From: JAFLCL01 sp964502175 | GTDB taxonomy: Bacteria; Myxococcota_A; Polyangia; Polyangiales; Sandaracinaceae | DNA length: 64,000 nucleotides | Direction: 5' to 3' | NCBI GenBank assembly: GCA_964502175.1 | Contig: CAZCVE010000012.1 | Coordinates: 123,881 to 187,880 of the forward strand | Part shown: positions 25,161-35,703 of the stretch, in pieces | How positions within the stretch are numbered: position 1 is the first letter of the stretch | Layout: each line of letters begins with the position of its first letter | Notes under the pieces: generated by a model | Told to the model about the DNA's origin: nothing | Databases searched by the model: none | Seen by the model: only the letters and a program-made list of their open reading frames with translations | Program-made: the position numbers and the translations under genes

Positions 25161-26842
25161 GGACAGCCCGCTGGCTCGAGCGTGCGAGCGACGAGACCGC
25201 CCCACCGCACGGCGACGCCCGTCTCGAAGGGCACCGCCGCCGACATCGCGTCGCACGAGACGCCTGGCCCGCCCGTGCCGCGCACGCTGCGCACGTCGAG
25301 CACGCGCTGTCCGAGCAGCGAGAGCGCGGCGAGGTACATGTCGCCTTCGCCGACGCCGGCGCACACGCCGAAGTCACCGAGGTGGCCGATCATGTCGACG
25401 AACGCCCACCGACCCATCAGCACCCCGTGCTCGATCGAGGCTCCGTCGGGCGAGAGCTGCGCGATGATCGCGGGCTCCGTGAGGCGCACGCGGCCCACGC
25501 CATTGGGCACCGGGAAGTCGATGGGCGCGCGCTCGGGAAGGCGCGCGACGAGCGTGAACCCCGTGACGTACGCGTTGTCGTCGAGGATCAGCGGCAGCGA
25601 CTCGTCGCCTGCGGCGTAGTAGTTCGAGCCCACGTACGCGGTGTCCGTTCCATCCCACCGCGGCTGCGGCAGCGTGTTGTCGACCTCGAGGCCACCCGCG
25701 GGCAGGCCGGTGCCGTCGGGCAACACATCGATCGTCGCGGAGACCTCGAGCCGCACACGCGCGTCGTTCGCGGTGCCGTTCCAGCCCGACACGCGAAGAA
25801 TGGGCACCGACCGACCTCGTCGCGCGCTGAGCTCGGTGTCGCGCTGGAGGCCCGGGATGAACGTGAGGATGCTGACGTAGACCGTCTGCCCCGCGACGTT
25901 GTCGACGCCGCCCGCCGCGTCGGCCTGTGGAGGATCGCCGAGCGGTGAGTCGCACTCGCGCGGCGTGTCGAGCACGAGCGGGTTCGTGCAGTAGCCATCG
26001 AGGTCGTACGCGGTGCTCGCCCAGACACCGCCGCCCTGATCGAGCTGCGGATCGAGCATCGCGAAGTGGCGTACGAAGCCATCGTCGCCGCCGTCACCGC
26101 ACGTCATGCGCGCAGGCGGATGCTTGAGCGCGCACCCCACGGGCTCACCGAGGAGGCCCGCGTCGCCTTCGCACGTCGTCGCGTCTTGGTTCGCGTCACG
26201 CGTCGCGTCGGGCGGCGGCTCCACGGGCGCGTCCATGCCCGCGTCGGGGCTCTCGTGCGCGTCGACGCCGACGTCGAAGCTCGGCGCGTCGAGGCCCGAG
26301 TCCGGCGCAGGTCCGCCGTCCGGCAGCGAGCCCGTGTAGCGAGGCAGCGTCGCGGGATCGACCGCGGGATCGACGCACGCTCCCCGCACGCACGTGAACC
26401 CGTCCTGACACTCGCGGTCGTAGCAAGCGCGGTCGAGCACGATGTGGACGACGCGCCGATCGCCCGGCACGAACTGCGTGGCGACGCGACGCGAGAGCGA
26501 CGGTCGGATGTCCGCGAGGAAGCCCTCGACGAAGATGTCGATGTCGTCCGCGCGGTTCTCCGCCTGCGTGATCCCGAGCGTCAGCGGAAAGCGTCGCGCG
26601 TCCGGCCCCGTGAACGGAACGCTCTCGCGCAAGAGCCGACCCGCGCGAGTCTCGACGCGGATCGTGGCGTACGTGAGGTCACGCGGGATCTCGAGCCCCT
26701 CACCCAGCTCCACGACGACGACGAGCTCCGTCAGCGACGCCGCCGTGCAGCCCGGCAGACACGCGAGCCAGAGGGCCGCGAGAGAGAGCCAGAGCGCTGG
26801 ACGAGCGAAGAATGAAGGAAGACGCGAGACGCGAGCGAGCAC
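25157..26842 (-). CDS. Large lipoprotein with DA-rich linker
   Basis: 561 residues. The signal (WLSLAALWLACLPGC) has lipobox LPGC. The mature N-terminal part (residues 40-140) is a beta-rich domain of the type VVVVELGEGLEIPRDLTYAT, followed by a small Cys motif (CYDRECQDGFTCVRGACVDP), a 60-residue Asp/Ala/Pro linker and a large C-terminal domain rich in Gly, Asp and aromatic residues (HFAMLDPQLDQGGGVWASTA, YVSILTFIPGLQRDTELSAR, GFTLVARLPERAPIDFPV, GRWAFVDMIGHLGDFGVCAG). No enzyme motif is recognised. It looks like a myxobacterial surface lipoprotein. It is the first gene of a two-gene unit with the TPR/PEGA protein, and is divergent from the kinase at 26973. Confidence 0.75.
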   Translation of the reverse strand: MLARVSRLPSFFARPALWLSLAALWLACLPGCTAASLTELVVVVELGEGLEIPRDLTYATIRVETRAGRLLRESVPFTGPDARRFPLTLGITQAENRADDIDIFVEGFLADIRPSLSRRVATQFVPGDRRVVHIVLDRACYDRECQDGFTCVRGACVDPAVDPATLPRYTGSLPDGGPAPDSGLDAPSFDVGVDAHESPDAGMDAPVEPPPDATRDANQDATTCEGDAGLLGEPVGCALKHPPARMTCGDGGDDGFVRHFAMLDPQLDQGGGVWASTAYDLDGYCTNPLVLDTPRECDSPLGDPPQADAAGGVDNVAGQTVYVSILTFIPGLQRDTELSARRGRSVPILRVSGWNGTANDARVRLEVSATIDVLPDGTGLPAGGLEVDNTLPQPRWDGTDTAYVGSNYYAAGDESLPLILDDNAYVTGFTLVARLPERAPIDFPVPNGVGRVRLTEPAIIAQLSPDGASIEHGVLMGRWAFVDMIGHLGDFGVCAGVGEGDMYLAALSLLGQRVLDVRSVRGTGGPGVSCDAMSAAVPFETGVAVRWGGLVARTLEPAGCP

Positions 26843-26972
26843 GCGTCGAGGTTAACACGCAGCGTCGTTCGATCGGGCGCGGCCACGATCCTCTACGACG
26901 ACATCGTCGTCGCGACCGGCTGTCGTCGATGAGCACGCCGACGCCGCGAACACCCGTGGCAGACTCGCGATC

Positions 26973-28472
26973 GTGACGCTCCGCGCGGGCGACGTGCTCG
27001 GTCGCTATCAGGTCCTCTGCCCCATCGGCGCGGGCGGCATGGCCGAGGTCTACGCGGCGCGCGTGGTGGGCGCCGAGAGCTTCGCGAAGCTCGTCGCGTT
27101 GAAGGTCATGCTGCCGCACCTCTCGCGCGATCCGAAGTTCGCGCGGATGTTCGTCGACGAGGCGCAGCTCGCCGCGCACATCGACAGCGCGCACGTCGTC
27201 TCGACGCTCGACCTCGGGAGAGACGACCGCGACGGCCTCTACCAAGCGATGGAGCTGGTGCTCGGCGCGTCGCTGCGTCAGCTGCTCGACGCGTCCGAGA
27301 CTCCGCTCGCGCCGGGCGTCGCGCTCAGCATCCTCGCAGAGCTCGCGCGAGGCCTCGCGGACGCGCACGCCGCGCGAGGCCCGGACGGCGCGCCGCTCGG
27401 TCTCGTCCACCGCGACGTCTCTCCGCACAACGTGCTCGTGGGCGTCGACGGACGCACGCGCCTCTCGGACTTCGGCGTCGCGCGCGCAGCCGCGAGCGTG
27501 TCTGCGACCGAGAGCGGTGAGCTCAAGGGCAAGCTCGCGTACGCGGCGCCCGAGCAGCTGCGCGGCGAGGTCGCCGACGCGCGCAGCGACGTGTTCGCGC
27601 TCGGCGTCGTGTGCTGGGAGGTGCTCGCGGCGCGGCGCTTGTTCACGGCGGAGAACCCGCTCGCGCTCGTCGACATGATGATGACGCGACCGATCCCGCG
27701 CCTCGACGAGGTACGCCCCGAGCTCGGGCGCGCGATCGCAGACGTCTGCGCCGAGATGCTGGTCCGCGAGCGTGAGGCGCGAAGCGTCACTGCCGCCGAG
27801 ATCGCGACCCGCCTCGGTGAGCTCGCGCGCGACGCGCAGGGGAGCTCGAGCCGCGAGGTCGTCGGCGCGCTCGTGCGCGATCGAGCGGGCCAGCCGCTGA
27901 TCGCGCTCGAGGCCCTGATCCGCGCGCGAACGAACGAGCTCGCGCCTCCCTCGACGAGCCGTTCGACGCCTGCGATCGCTCCGCCCGCGCGCGATGGCTC
28001 GCTCTCGCGCGTGCTCGGCGCGAGCGTGATCGTGCTGCTCGCGGTCGTGCTCGGGCTGATCGTGTGGCGTGGTCCCGGAGCGGGAAGCGACGCGCAGCCG
28101 CAGACGACGACCGCCGCGACGACGACTCCGACCGCGAGCGTCGCGGTCGTCACGAGCGAGCCGACGAGGGCGAGCGTCGAGCCCGTGGTCGACGGGACGG
28201 CGCCGCGGATCGATCAGGCACACGAGGTGCCGGTCGCTCCCCCGAGCGCTGCGGACGAGACAGGCACGTCTCGTGACACCACGGATCCGACATCGAGCCG
28301 TCGCGTCGTCGGCTCCCGCGTGACGCGACCGAGCGAGCACGAGGAACCCGACGCCGGAGCGCGAGCGATCGCGACGACGCACGCCGTGACACCCCCGACG
28401 ACCACGACCGCGCCGCCCGAGACCGGCGGCCTGTTGGGCGTCGAGGACTTCGACCGCGGCGCCGAGCACTGA
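26973..28472 (+). CDS. Transmembrane Ser/Thr protein kinase
   Basis: 499 residues from a GTG. The Hanks-type kinase domain spans about residues 8-290: glycine-rich loop GAGGMAEV, catalytic Lys44 (LVALKVML), catalytic loop HRDVSPHN with Asp148, DFGVAR, and SPE-like APEQL. The HRDVSPxN variant in place of HRDLKPxN is common in myxobacterial kinases. A Pro/Ser linker and one TM helix (VIVLLAVVLGLIVW, about residues 350-366) follow, then a Thr/Pro-rich outer tail of about 120 residues without a known domain. It would phosphorylate cytoplasmic proteins in response to an outside or membrane signal. The next gene is a second kinase, 83 bp downstream. Confidence 0.9.
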   Translation: MTLRAGDVLGRYQVLCPIGAGGMAEVYAARVVGAESFAKLVALKVMLPHLSRDPKFARMFVDEAQLAAHIDSAHVVSTLDLGRDDRDGLYQAMELVLGASLRQLLDASETPLAPGVALSILAELARGLADAHAARGPDGAPLGLVHRDVSPHNVLVGVDGRTRLSDFGVARAAASVSATESGELKGKLAYAAPEQLRGEVADARSDVFALGVVCWEVLAARRLFTAENPLALVDMMMTRPIPRLDEVRPELGRAIADVCAEMLVREREARSVTAAEIATRLGELARDAQGSSSREVVGALVRDRAGQPLIALEALIRARTNELAPPSTSRSTPAIAPPARDGSLSRVLGASVIVLLAVVLGLIVWRGPGAGSDAQPQTTTAATTTPTASVAVVTSEPTRASVEPVVDGTAPRIDQAHEVPVAPPSAADETGTSRDTTDPTSSRRVVGSRVTRPSEHEEPDAGARAIATTHAVTPPTTTTAPPETGGLLGVEDFDRGAEH

Positions 28473-28555
28473 TCGCGAACTACACCCTTCGCGCCCGTCG
28501 ACCGCGTGAGGATTTCGCGACCGCGCGCCGAGATCTGAGGCACGCTGCGCGTCGC

Positions 28556-29710
28556 ATGCCTCCCGCGCGGCCACGGCGACACGAGCCTCCGCCTCGCACG
28601 ATCGGACCGTACGAGATCGGGGGACGCATCGCGTCGGGCGGCATGGCGGACGTGTTCGTCGGCCGCAAGCTCGGCACCACCGGCGGCGCGATCGCCATCA
28701 AGCGACCGCGGCGCGACATGGTGAACGAGCCCGGCTTCGTGAAGATGTTCCTCGACGAGGCGCGCCTCGCCTTCCACGTGAAGAGCGTCCACACGGTGCA
28801 GGTCCTCGACCTCGGCACCGACGAAGACGGCGCGCCCTACTACGTGATGCCGCTCGTCGTGGGCAGCGCGCTCACGAAGCTCGTGGCGCACGGGCCCCTC
28901 GATCCGGCCGTGGCGATCGAGATCGCCGCGCAGTGCGCGGATGGTCTCCACGACGCGCACATCGCGCGCGACGACCGCGGCAACGAGCTCGCGATCGTGC
29001 ACCGTGACGTGTCGCCGCAGAACATCCTCGTCGACGTCGAGGGTCGCGTGCGCATCGCGGACTTCGGCGTCGCGCGCGCCGCGCAGCGCATGACGCGCTC
29101 ACGCACCGGACAGATCAAGGGCAAGGTCGGCTACCTCTCGCCGGAGCAAGCGCGCGCGAAGGAGGTGGATCGCAGGAGCGACGTCTTCTCGCTGGGCATC
29201 GTGCTCTGGGAGATGCTCACCGCCACGCGTCTCTTCAAGGCGAAGAACCTCGTCGACGTGCACCAACGGCTCCTCGTGTCGCCGATCCCGCACCCGAGCG
29301 TCACGGTCGCGTCGATCCCGCGCGCTGTGGGCGACGTCGTGCTCGAAGCGCTCGAGCGCGATCTCGAGCACCGGATTCCCGACGCAGCGACGTTCGCCGA
29401 GCGGCTGCGCGCCGTCGCGCCGCGTCGGGTTCCGGCAGACGAGCTGGGTCCTCTCGTGCGATCGCTCGCGGCGAGCGAGGTGGCCCGCCTCGAAGCGATC
29501 GCGCGAGCGGTGTCGGCCCATCACGAGACCCTCCACACGCTCAGCCTGCCGATGCCCCCCGACGACGGCAGCGAGCTGACTCCTGCGAGCGGGAGCGACG
29601 CCCACGACACGATCGTCACGCCGCCGCCGACCGATCACGCGGTCGAACAGAAGGCCGGCGGCGGTCTGTTCGGTTGGCTGAGTCGCTTGCTGCGAGGACG
29701 ACGGCGCTGA
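28556..29710 (+). CDS. Ser/Thr protein kinase (soluble type)
   Basis: 384 residues. The kinase domain is complete: SGGMADVF, catalytic Lys49 (IAIKRPRR), HRDVSPQN with Asp151, DFGVAR, activation segment ending SPEQARAKEVDRRSDVFSLG, and a C-lobe to about residue 300. No TM segment is present; the tail is charged and Pro-rich and ends with GGGLFGWLSRLLRGRRR, a possible amphipathic membrane-binding helix. It shares the catalytic loop style with the neighbour kinase at 26973, so the pair probably arose by duplication. Substrates are not visible. Some of the long antisense frame here is a codon-composition artefact. Confidence 0.9.
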   Translation: MPPARPRRHEPPPRTIGPYEIGGRIASGGMADVFVGRKLGTTGGAIAIKRPRRDMVNEPGFVKMFLDEARLAFHVKSVHTVQVLDLGTDEDGAPYYVMPLVVGSALTKLVAHGPLDPAVAIEIAAQCADGLHDAHIARDDRGNELAIVHRDVSPQNILVDVEGRVRIADFGVARAAQRMTRSRTGQIKGKVGYLSPEQARAKEVDRRSDVFSLGIVLWEMLTATRLFKAKNLVDVHQRLLVSPIPHPSVTVASIPRAVGDVVLEALERDLEHRIPDAATFAERLRAVAPRRVPADELGPLVRSLAASEVARLEAIARAVSAHHETLHTLSLPMPPDDGSELTPASGSDAHDTIVTPPPTDHAVEQKAGGGLFGWLSRLLRGRRR

Positions 29711-29924
29711 CACAGCCACCGCGATTCGATCGGGGCGCGCACGAGCCGTAGCCCGACGACTGGAGCCATGCGTGGTGGACCGGCGCTCTCGAGGCCTGGC
29801 AAGTGGGCAACACCCGCGTCGCGGCGTCGCTCGACGAGGCGTAGCGCTACATCGAGGCGTCCGAGCTCGGGCTCGCGCTCGGTACGGGGCCCACGCGCGC
29901 CCCGAAAACTGAGACACTGCCGCC
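29711..29924 (+). pseudogene. Gap with a likely decayed gene fragment
   Basis: 214 bp without a full gene. In one plus-strand frame it reads DDWSHAWWTGALEAWQVGNT then RVAASLDEA, a stop, and RYIEASELGLALGTG. The aromatic-rich, balanced composition resembles real protein, while the stops and missing start suggest a remnant. The family is not recognised. Confidence 0.25.
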
Positions 29925-30353
29925 ATGTCCTTCGCACCCGAGCGCATCCTCCCGATGACCGACATCCTCCTCGGCGCCGTGTACGCCGACTCCGAGCGCA
30001 CCGACGCCGAGATCGAGGCCGTGAAGAAGCTGCTCGAGAGCGTCTTCGATGGTGATCTCCCGGCCGACGTCGCAGCGCGCCTCGACGACTTCGACGCGGC
30101 GAAGTTCGAGCTCGATGCGGCGCTCGAGCCGTTCATCGCCGATCCCCCCGAGCTCCACCGCAAGCTCCTCGAGCTCGTCGCCGCCGTACGCGACGCGGAC
30201 GAGATCCACGATCTCGAAGAGGACACCTACATCACGCGCGTGGCCGGGATGCTCGGCGTGCCGAAGCTCGCATACACCGATCTCGTGCTCGATCTCGAGG
30301 TCGAAGACCTCACCGACGTCGCCGAGACCGTCGCGCGCGGCGCGAAGGCCTGA
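29925..30353 (+). CDS. TerB-like (TerB/DjlA N-terminal family) protein
   Basis: 142 residues, all helical and acidic, with no signal peptide or TM. The sequence shows the TerB pattern: a first helix with ILLGAVYADSERTDAEIEAV, a central loop, and LLELVAAVRDADEIHDLEED before TYITRVAGMLGV, where the acidic DADEIHDLEED resembles the metal-binding region of the family. TerB proteins act in tellurite and stress responses and can bind metal near the membrane; in myxobacteria lone copies are of unknown role. It is monocistronic here. An inverted repeat 12 bp after the stop could end transcription. Confidence 0.78.
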   Translation: MSFAPERILPMTDILLGAVYADSERTDAEIEAVKKLLESVFDGDLPADVAARLDDFDAAKFELDAALEPFIADPPELHRKLLELVAAVRDADEIHDLEEDTYITRVAGMLGVPKLAYTDLVLDLEVEDLTDVAETVARGAKA

Positions 30354-30364
30354 CGGCTCGTCGC

Positions 30365-30401
30365 TGCAGCGCGCTTCACGGCCGCTGCGCACCGCGCTGC
30401 A
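30365..30401 (+). terminator. Hairpin after the TerB-like gene
   Basis: TGCAGCGCG (30365-30373) and CGCGCTGCA (30393-30401) form a perfect 9 bp stem with a 19 nt loop, starting 12 bp after the stop. No T-run follows, so it would act as a stabilising or Rho-assisted end rather than a classic terminator. Confidence 0.4.
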
Positions 30402-30432
30402 CACGCGGGGTCGTCGATCTCGTGAGTCGCCG

Positions 30433-30549
30433 ATGGGCATCGATCTCCGAGGCCGCACCATGGCCGCGCTCGAGCGCACGAACGATCAGAGCTCGCCGGT
30501 GCAGACCGAGCTGCTCGCGAGCGTCTACCTCGGCTTCGGCTTCTACTGA
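30433..30549 (+). other. 38-residue frame, possibly a 3' remnant of an outer-membrane protein gene
   Basis: MGIDLRGRTMAALERTNDQS followed by SPVQTELLASVYLGFGFY. The aromatic C-terminus (FGFY) resembles the end of a beta-barrel protein, but the frame lacks a signal and ribosome site and overlaps the convergent ankyrin gene. Probably not a working gene. Confidence 0.15.
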
Positions 30550-31493
30550 TCGGTCGGGGGACCCGCGCGCTTCGACGCGGCGTTGAGCACCGTGCGCTTC
30601 TTCTTCCACTGGAGCTCGTAGATCGGCGCGAGGCGCGCGCGCAAGCTCCCGCCTCCGTCGAGCGGACGCTCGAAGTCGAAGCCCGCCTGCGCGAGCGCGA
30701 GCAAGAGGACGCCGTTCGTGTGTCGGATCGCCCGGAGCGCCGCGACGTCGAAGCTCGCTCCGGCCTCGACCAGGAGCGGCACGAGCTCCGCGAAGACCGT
30801 CGCGCCCGAGTGCGCCACGTGGCTGCCGAGGAGATCGGCGACCGTCGCGCCCGCGTCGTCGCGCACGCTCGGATCGGCGCCTCGCGCGAGCAGCGCGCGC
30901 ACCATCACGGGCGACGCCTTGCTGCCGATCCACGCCGCCACGTGGAGCGGTGTGCTGCCCGCCTCGTGACGGAGTCGGTTCACCGTGCTCGACACGCGCA
31001 CGGCAAACGAGCGCGCCGCGGGATCTGAGCCCGACGCGAGGAGCTGCTCGACGCGCTCGACGTGGCCGCGATCGCACGCGTCGTGGAGCGGTGTCCATCC
31101 ACCGGCCGCGCGTGTCGCGGTCGCGTTCGTCGCGATCGCGCGCGCAGGCGCGGCCCCGAACAAGCGCTCGATCGCAGGACGCACCTCCGAGGGCAGCCAC
31201 GAGAGATCGAGCGCACCGAGATCGCCCTCGCGCCACGTCACGCTGCGCGGCCACGGAGGCCCGGCGCGCGGGGTGCGTTCTTCGAAGACGACGCGCTGGA
31301 TCGTCACCATCGTCGCGCGACCCCCCGCGCCGTGACCGTACGGCGTGTGATGCACCGTCACCGTCAGTCCCGGCGTGCTCCACCAGACGCGGTCGTGCAT
31401 CGGAGCGCCGGTCTCCTCTCGGAAGAGACCGGATGACTTCCAACGCTCGCGCCACTCGGACGCAGAGAGGGGCTTCGGGAAAGACAGAGACAT
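30543..31493 (-). CDS. Ankyrin repeat protein
   Basis: 316 residues, cytoplasmic. The N-terminal 110 residues (FPKPLSASEWRERWKSSGLF, GLTVTVHHTPYGHGAGGRAT) form an unknown domain. Residues about 130-260 carry ankyrin repeats: GWTPLHDACDRGHVERVEQL, GSTPLHVAAWIGSKASPVMV with ARGADPSVRDDAGATV, then weaker repeats to EAGASFDVAALRAIRHTNGV. Ankyrin repeats bind other proteins; the partner is unknown. The start MSLSFPKPLSASEWRERW is the best ATG. The gene is transcribed in the same direction as the dehydratase-like gene, whose stop lies 29 bp away on the other side of the gap, but they need not be one operon. Confidence 0.82.
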   Translation of the reverse strand: MSLSFPKPLSASEWRERWKSSGLFREETGAPMHDRVWWSTPGLTVTVHHTPYGHGAGGRATMVTIQRVVFEERTPRAGPPWPRSVTWREGDLGALDLSWLPSEVRPAIERLFGAAPARAIATNATATRAAGGWTPLHDACDRGHVERVEQLLASGSDPAARSFAVRVSSTVNRLRHEAGSTPLHVAAWIGSKASPVMVRALLARGADPSVRDDAGATVADLLGSHVAHSGATVFAELVPLLVEAGASFDVAALRAIRHTNGVLLLALAQAGFDFERPLDGGGSLRARLAPIYELQWKKKRTVLNAASKRAGPPTDQ

Positions 31494-31521
31494 CGCGCCG
31501 GACTGTACGTCCGACGGTCGC

Positions 31522-33459
<1,938 letters not shown>

Positions 33460-33469
33460 GCCCGCAGAC

Positions 33470-33497
33470 TGACCCGCCGGTCATTTCGCGGTCAACA
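33470..33497 (-). promoter_or_regulatory. Shared promoter/operator block before the dehydratase-like gene
   Basis: Read toward the gene: TTGACC, then GCGAAA, then TGACCGGCGGGTCAGTCTGC. TGACCNNNNGGTCA is a perfect palindrome (33470-33483). TTGACC could be the -35 box, with the palindrome in the spacer and TCAGTC at the -10 position (17 bp spacing). The ATG follows after 10 bp with no Shine-Dalgarno, so the mRNA may be leaderless. The same block is at 42357-42386. Confidence 0.7.
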
Positions 33498-33563
33498 CCC
33501 GAAGCGCGCGGAGGGCACATCGTGGTCGAGGACACACCTCCGGCCCCCGCGTATCCTTGGCCG

Positions 33564-34133
33564 ATGGCCGAGCCCGCCCGCAAGCGCGCGACCCGCGACG
33601 ACCTCGACGCAGTGCCGGGACACCTCGCCGCGGAGCTGATCCAGGGTGTGCTCTACACGATGGCGAGGCCCCGCTCGCGTCATCAGAACGCTGGGAGCTT
33701 CTTCCTCGACGAGGTCTACAGCCCGTTCCAGCGCGGCCGTGGCGGCCCGGGCGGCTGGTGGATCCTCAGCGAGCCCGGCATCGCGTTCCCCGCGCTGGAC
33801 GTCGACGAGGTCAGCCCCGACCTCGCAGGCTGGCGCAAGGAGCGCCTGCCTGAGCTGCCCGACGAGACGATCACCGTGGTGCCCGACTGGGTCTGCGAGG
33901 TGCTCTCGCCCAGCACGCGCTCGCACGATCAGCGCATCAAGCGACCGCTCTACGCGCAGGCCGGCGTTCGCTGGATGTGGATCGTCGACGTCGACGCACG
34001 CACGGTGATCGCGAGCCGCAACGAGGGCGGGAAGTGGCTCGAGCTCGGCGTCTTCGTCGACGACGACGTCCTCCGCGCCGAGCCCTTCGAGGTCCACGCG
34101 ATCGAGCTCCGCGACCTCTGGCTCACCCGCTGA
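33564..34133 (+). CDS. Uma2 family (DUF820) nuclease-fold protein
   Basis: 189 residues from ATG at 33564 (MAEPARKRATRDDLDAVPGH). The PD-(D/E)xK core of the Uma2 family is visible: GELIQ-like HLAAELIQGVLYTMARPRSR, VDEVSPDLAGWRKERLPELP with the Asp, and DWVCEVLSPSTRSHDQRIKR followed by PLYAQAGVRWMWIVD. Uma2 proteins are numerous in some cyanobacteria and actinobacteria and are linked to mobile elements; their role is not established. An upstream in-frame ATG at 33447 would begin inside the shared operator of the dehydratase-like gene, so 33564 is preferred. It is divergent from that gene. Confidence 0.85.
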   Translation: MAEPARKRATRDDLDAVPGHLAAELIQGVLYTMARPRSRHQNAGSFFLDEVYSPFQRGRGGPGGWWILSEPGIAFPALDVDEVSPDLAGWRKERLPELPDETITVVPDWVCEVLSPSTRSHDQRIKRPLYAQAGVRWMWIVDVDARTVIASRNEGGKWLELGVFVDDDVLRAEPFEVHAIELRDLWLTR

Positions 34134-34397
34134 CGTCAGAGGATCGACACGAGCGCGCTCGCGTGCTCTTCGGTGAGATCCGCCACGATGTCCACGTCGA
34201 GCGCCGCCGACGCGAAAGGGCACGCTCAGCGCGTCACTGGGCTCGGGATGTCGCTTCCGGATCGCGCGACGCGACGCGGCGATCATCGCGTTCGAGAGCC
34301 GCAGCGTGAGCGCGAGACGGCCACGCGTCCCCGCCTTGCGCAGCAGCTCGAGCTGCACGCGCGCGGCCTCGGGGTGCGTATCGCTCGGCTCCGTCAT
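34134..34397 (-). pseudogene. Decayed two-gene module: small helical protein fused to a nucleotidyltransferase remnant
   Basis: From ATG at 34397 the frame reads MTEPSDTHPEAARVQLELLR, KAGTRGRLALTLRLSNAMIA, ASRRAIRKRHPEPSDAL, the start of a known small family that precedes nucleotidyltransferase genes in many bacteria. The frame then becomes Arg/Gly-rich; the next frame gives SALDVDIVADLTEEHASALV followed by SIL and a stop, which looks like the LDVDIVADL core of the nucleotidyltransferase normally encoded next to it. So parts of two genes have been joined by a deletion and a frame change. The normal pair is a toxin-antitoxin-like unit. Nothing functional is expected. Confidence 0.6.
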
Positions 34398-34481
34398 CGA
34401 GCCCAGCGTACGGCGGCAGCGCGCGAGCGGTCGAGCGGGGAGGATCGAGGTGCTCGCTGCCCGACTCGCGCGGTCCGCCAG

Positions 34482-35096
34482 CTACGCGGGGCCCGGGAAG
34501 GCGAGGCGGAGCGCGACGCGCACGGTGTGGTCCTCGAGGATGCGACGACCGTCCGCTCCGCTACGGCCCGTCGTGCGGACGACGTCGTCGTCGCCCATCA
34601 CGGCGTACTGCATCATCACCGAGCTCATCGTCTGGATGGTGAGCGCCGTCTCTTCCGAGTCGATGCCCAAGAGCGGCGAGAGCAGCCTGCCGAGCTGCTG
34701 GAGATCGCCACGACGCTCGGGCGGTAGCCCGCCACGCTGGGCGTTCGTCTTCGCGCGCACCATGAGGTGCGGGCGCTCCGAGACGACGAACCGGTACAGC
34801 CGCCGCACGGCGTCCTCGATGAACCCTCGAGGATCGACGGCGCTCGCCGCCGCCACGCTCAGCTCGCGCACGATCGTGTCGAGCGCGAGGTAGTAGGCGT
34901 CGAGGCACGCCTCGAGCAGGCTCTCCTTGGTCGGGAAGTAGTACTGGATCGTGCCGACGCCGACGCCGGCCGCGGCAGCCACCTGCCGCATCGAGACCTC
35001 GGTCTGACCGCCAGGCGTCTCGAAGAGCTCGCGCCGCGCTGCGCTCACGATCCGGTTCCACGTCTCGGCAGAGTCCGCGTCCTTGGGTCGTGCCAT
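34482..35096 (-). CDS. TetR/AcrR family regulator
   Basis: 204 residues. The HTH is clear: AETWNRIVSAARRELFETPG, QTEVSMRQVAAAAGVGVGTI, QYYFPTKESLLEACLDAYYL. The ligand-binding part is all-helical and unremarkable in length. It lies between the two genes that share the TGACCCGCCGGTCA palindrome (14 kb region, 33470 and 42360), and such palindromes are of the size bound by TetR dimers, so it is the best local candidate for their regulator. Its own upstream region shows no copy of the site, so it may not autoregulate by that site. Confidence 0.9.
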   Translation of the reverse strand: MARPKDADSAETWNRIVSAARRELFETPGGQTEVSMRQVAAAAGVGVGTIQYYFPTKESLLEACLDAYYLALDTIVRELSVAAASAVDPRGFIEDAVRRLYRFVVSERPHLMVRAKTNAQRGGLPPERRGDLQQLGRLLSPLLGIDSEETALTIQTMSSVMMQYAVMGDDDVVRTTGRSGADGRRILEDHTVRVALRLAFPGPA

Positions 35097-35147
35097 GGGC
35101 GCGGTCGTAGTACGTCGGTTCAGAAGTTCGATCCGGATTCGCCGTGA

Positions 35148-35627
35148 CTACCGGAGACAGCTGTTGCCGGCGCCGCACGTGCCGGTTCCGCCCTCGGGGA
35201 GCGGGCAGTCCTCGTCGTCCGAGCACGAGTGCGTGCAGAAGCCCATCGAGCCGCTCTCGAGCCGACAGATCTGATCCGCCGAGGGGCAGCTCCCCGGGTC
35301 GGGCGCGCCGGGACCCTCACAGTCGATGAGCGGCAGCCGCATGCAGACCGCGTCGCCGAAGCCCATCTCGCACGCGTCGAGGGCGCTGCGTGTCGGGCAG
35401 GTGTACGCGTGAGCCTGGCACACGAACGGGCCCATCTCCGTCGGAACGTCCGTGGCAGACGCCGCGTCCGAGATCTCGACGGCGGCATCGCTCGTGGCCG
35501 TGGCCGCGTCGTCCGAAGTGTTGGATGCGTCGCATGCAGAGAGCGCCAGCGCGCAGGTGAACGAAGAGAGGAGCGGGATCCAGGATCGATGAGACAAGGC
35601 ATGACCTCCAGCGAAGGAAGTCAGCAT
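35148..35627 (-). CDS. Cys-rich lipoprotein
   Basis: 159 residues. The signal (HRSWIPLLSSFTCALALSAC) ends in a lipobox (LSAC), after a start at MLTSFAGG; an upstream in-frame ATG at 35648 is possible. A Ser/Ala/Asp-rich linker leads to a Cys-rich part with a repeated pattern: CPTRSALDACEMGFGDAVCM, CPSADQICRLESGSMGFCTH, CSDDEDCPLPEGGTGTCGAG. The C-x4-DC unit also occurs in the lipoproteins at 50128 and 63348. It is surface-anchored and stabilised by disulfides; the ligand is unknown. It is followed by the TetR gene on the same strand 51 bp away. Confidence 0.8.
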   Translation of the reverse strand: MLTSFAGGHALSHRSWIPLLSSFTCALALSACDASNTSDDAATATSDAAVEISDAASATDVPTEMGPFVCQAHAYTCPTRSALDACEMGFGDAVCMRLPLIDCEGPGAPDPGSCPSADQICRLESGSMGFCTHSCSDDEDCPLPEGGTGTCGAGNSCLR

Positions 35628-35703
35628 CCCAGATTCGTCCGCGCGCACCGCCGCACGAATCGTACGGCGTCCGATTCACTTCACCCGCCGAGCGCGCATC
35701 GCG

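Noticed and set aside
30433..30549. Small frame ending FGFY as an outer-membrane protein gene
   Set aside because: No signal peptide, too short and overlapping the convergent ankyrin gene; recorded only as a possible remnant.
34482..35096. The TetR gene as the proven regulator of the shared operator
   Set aside because: Only proximity supports it; no copy of the site precedes the TetR gene, so it is kept as a candidate and not stated as fact.
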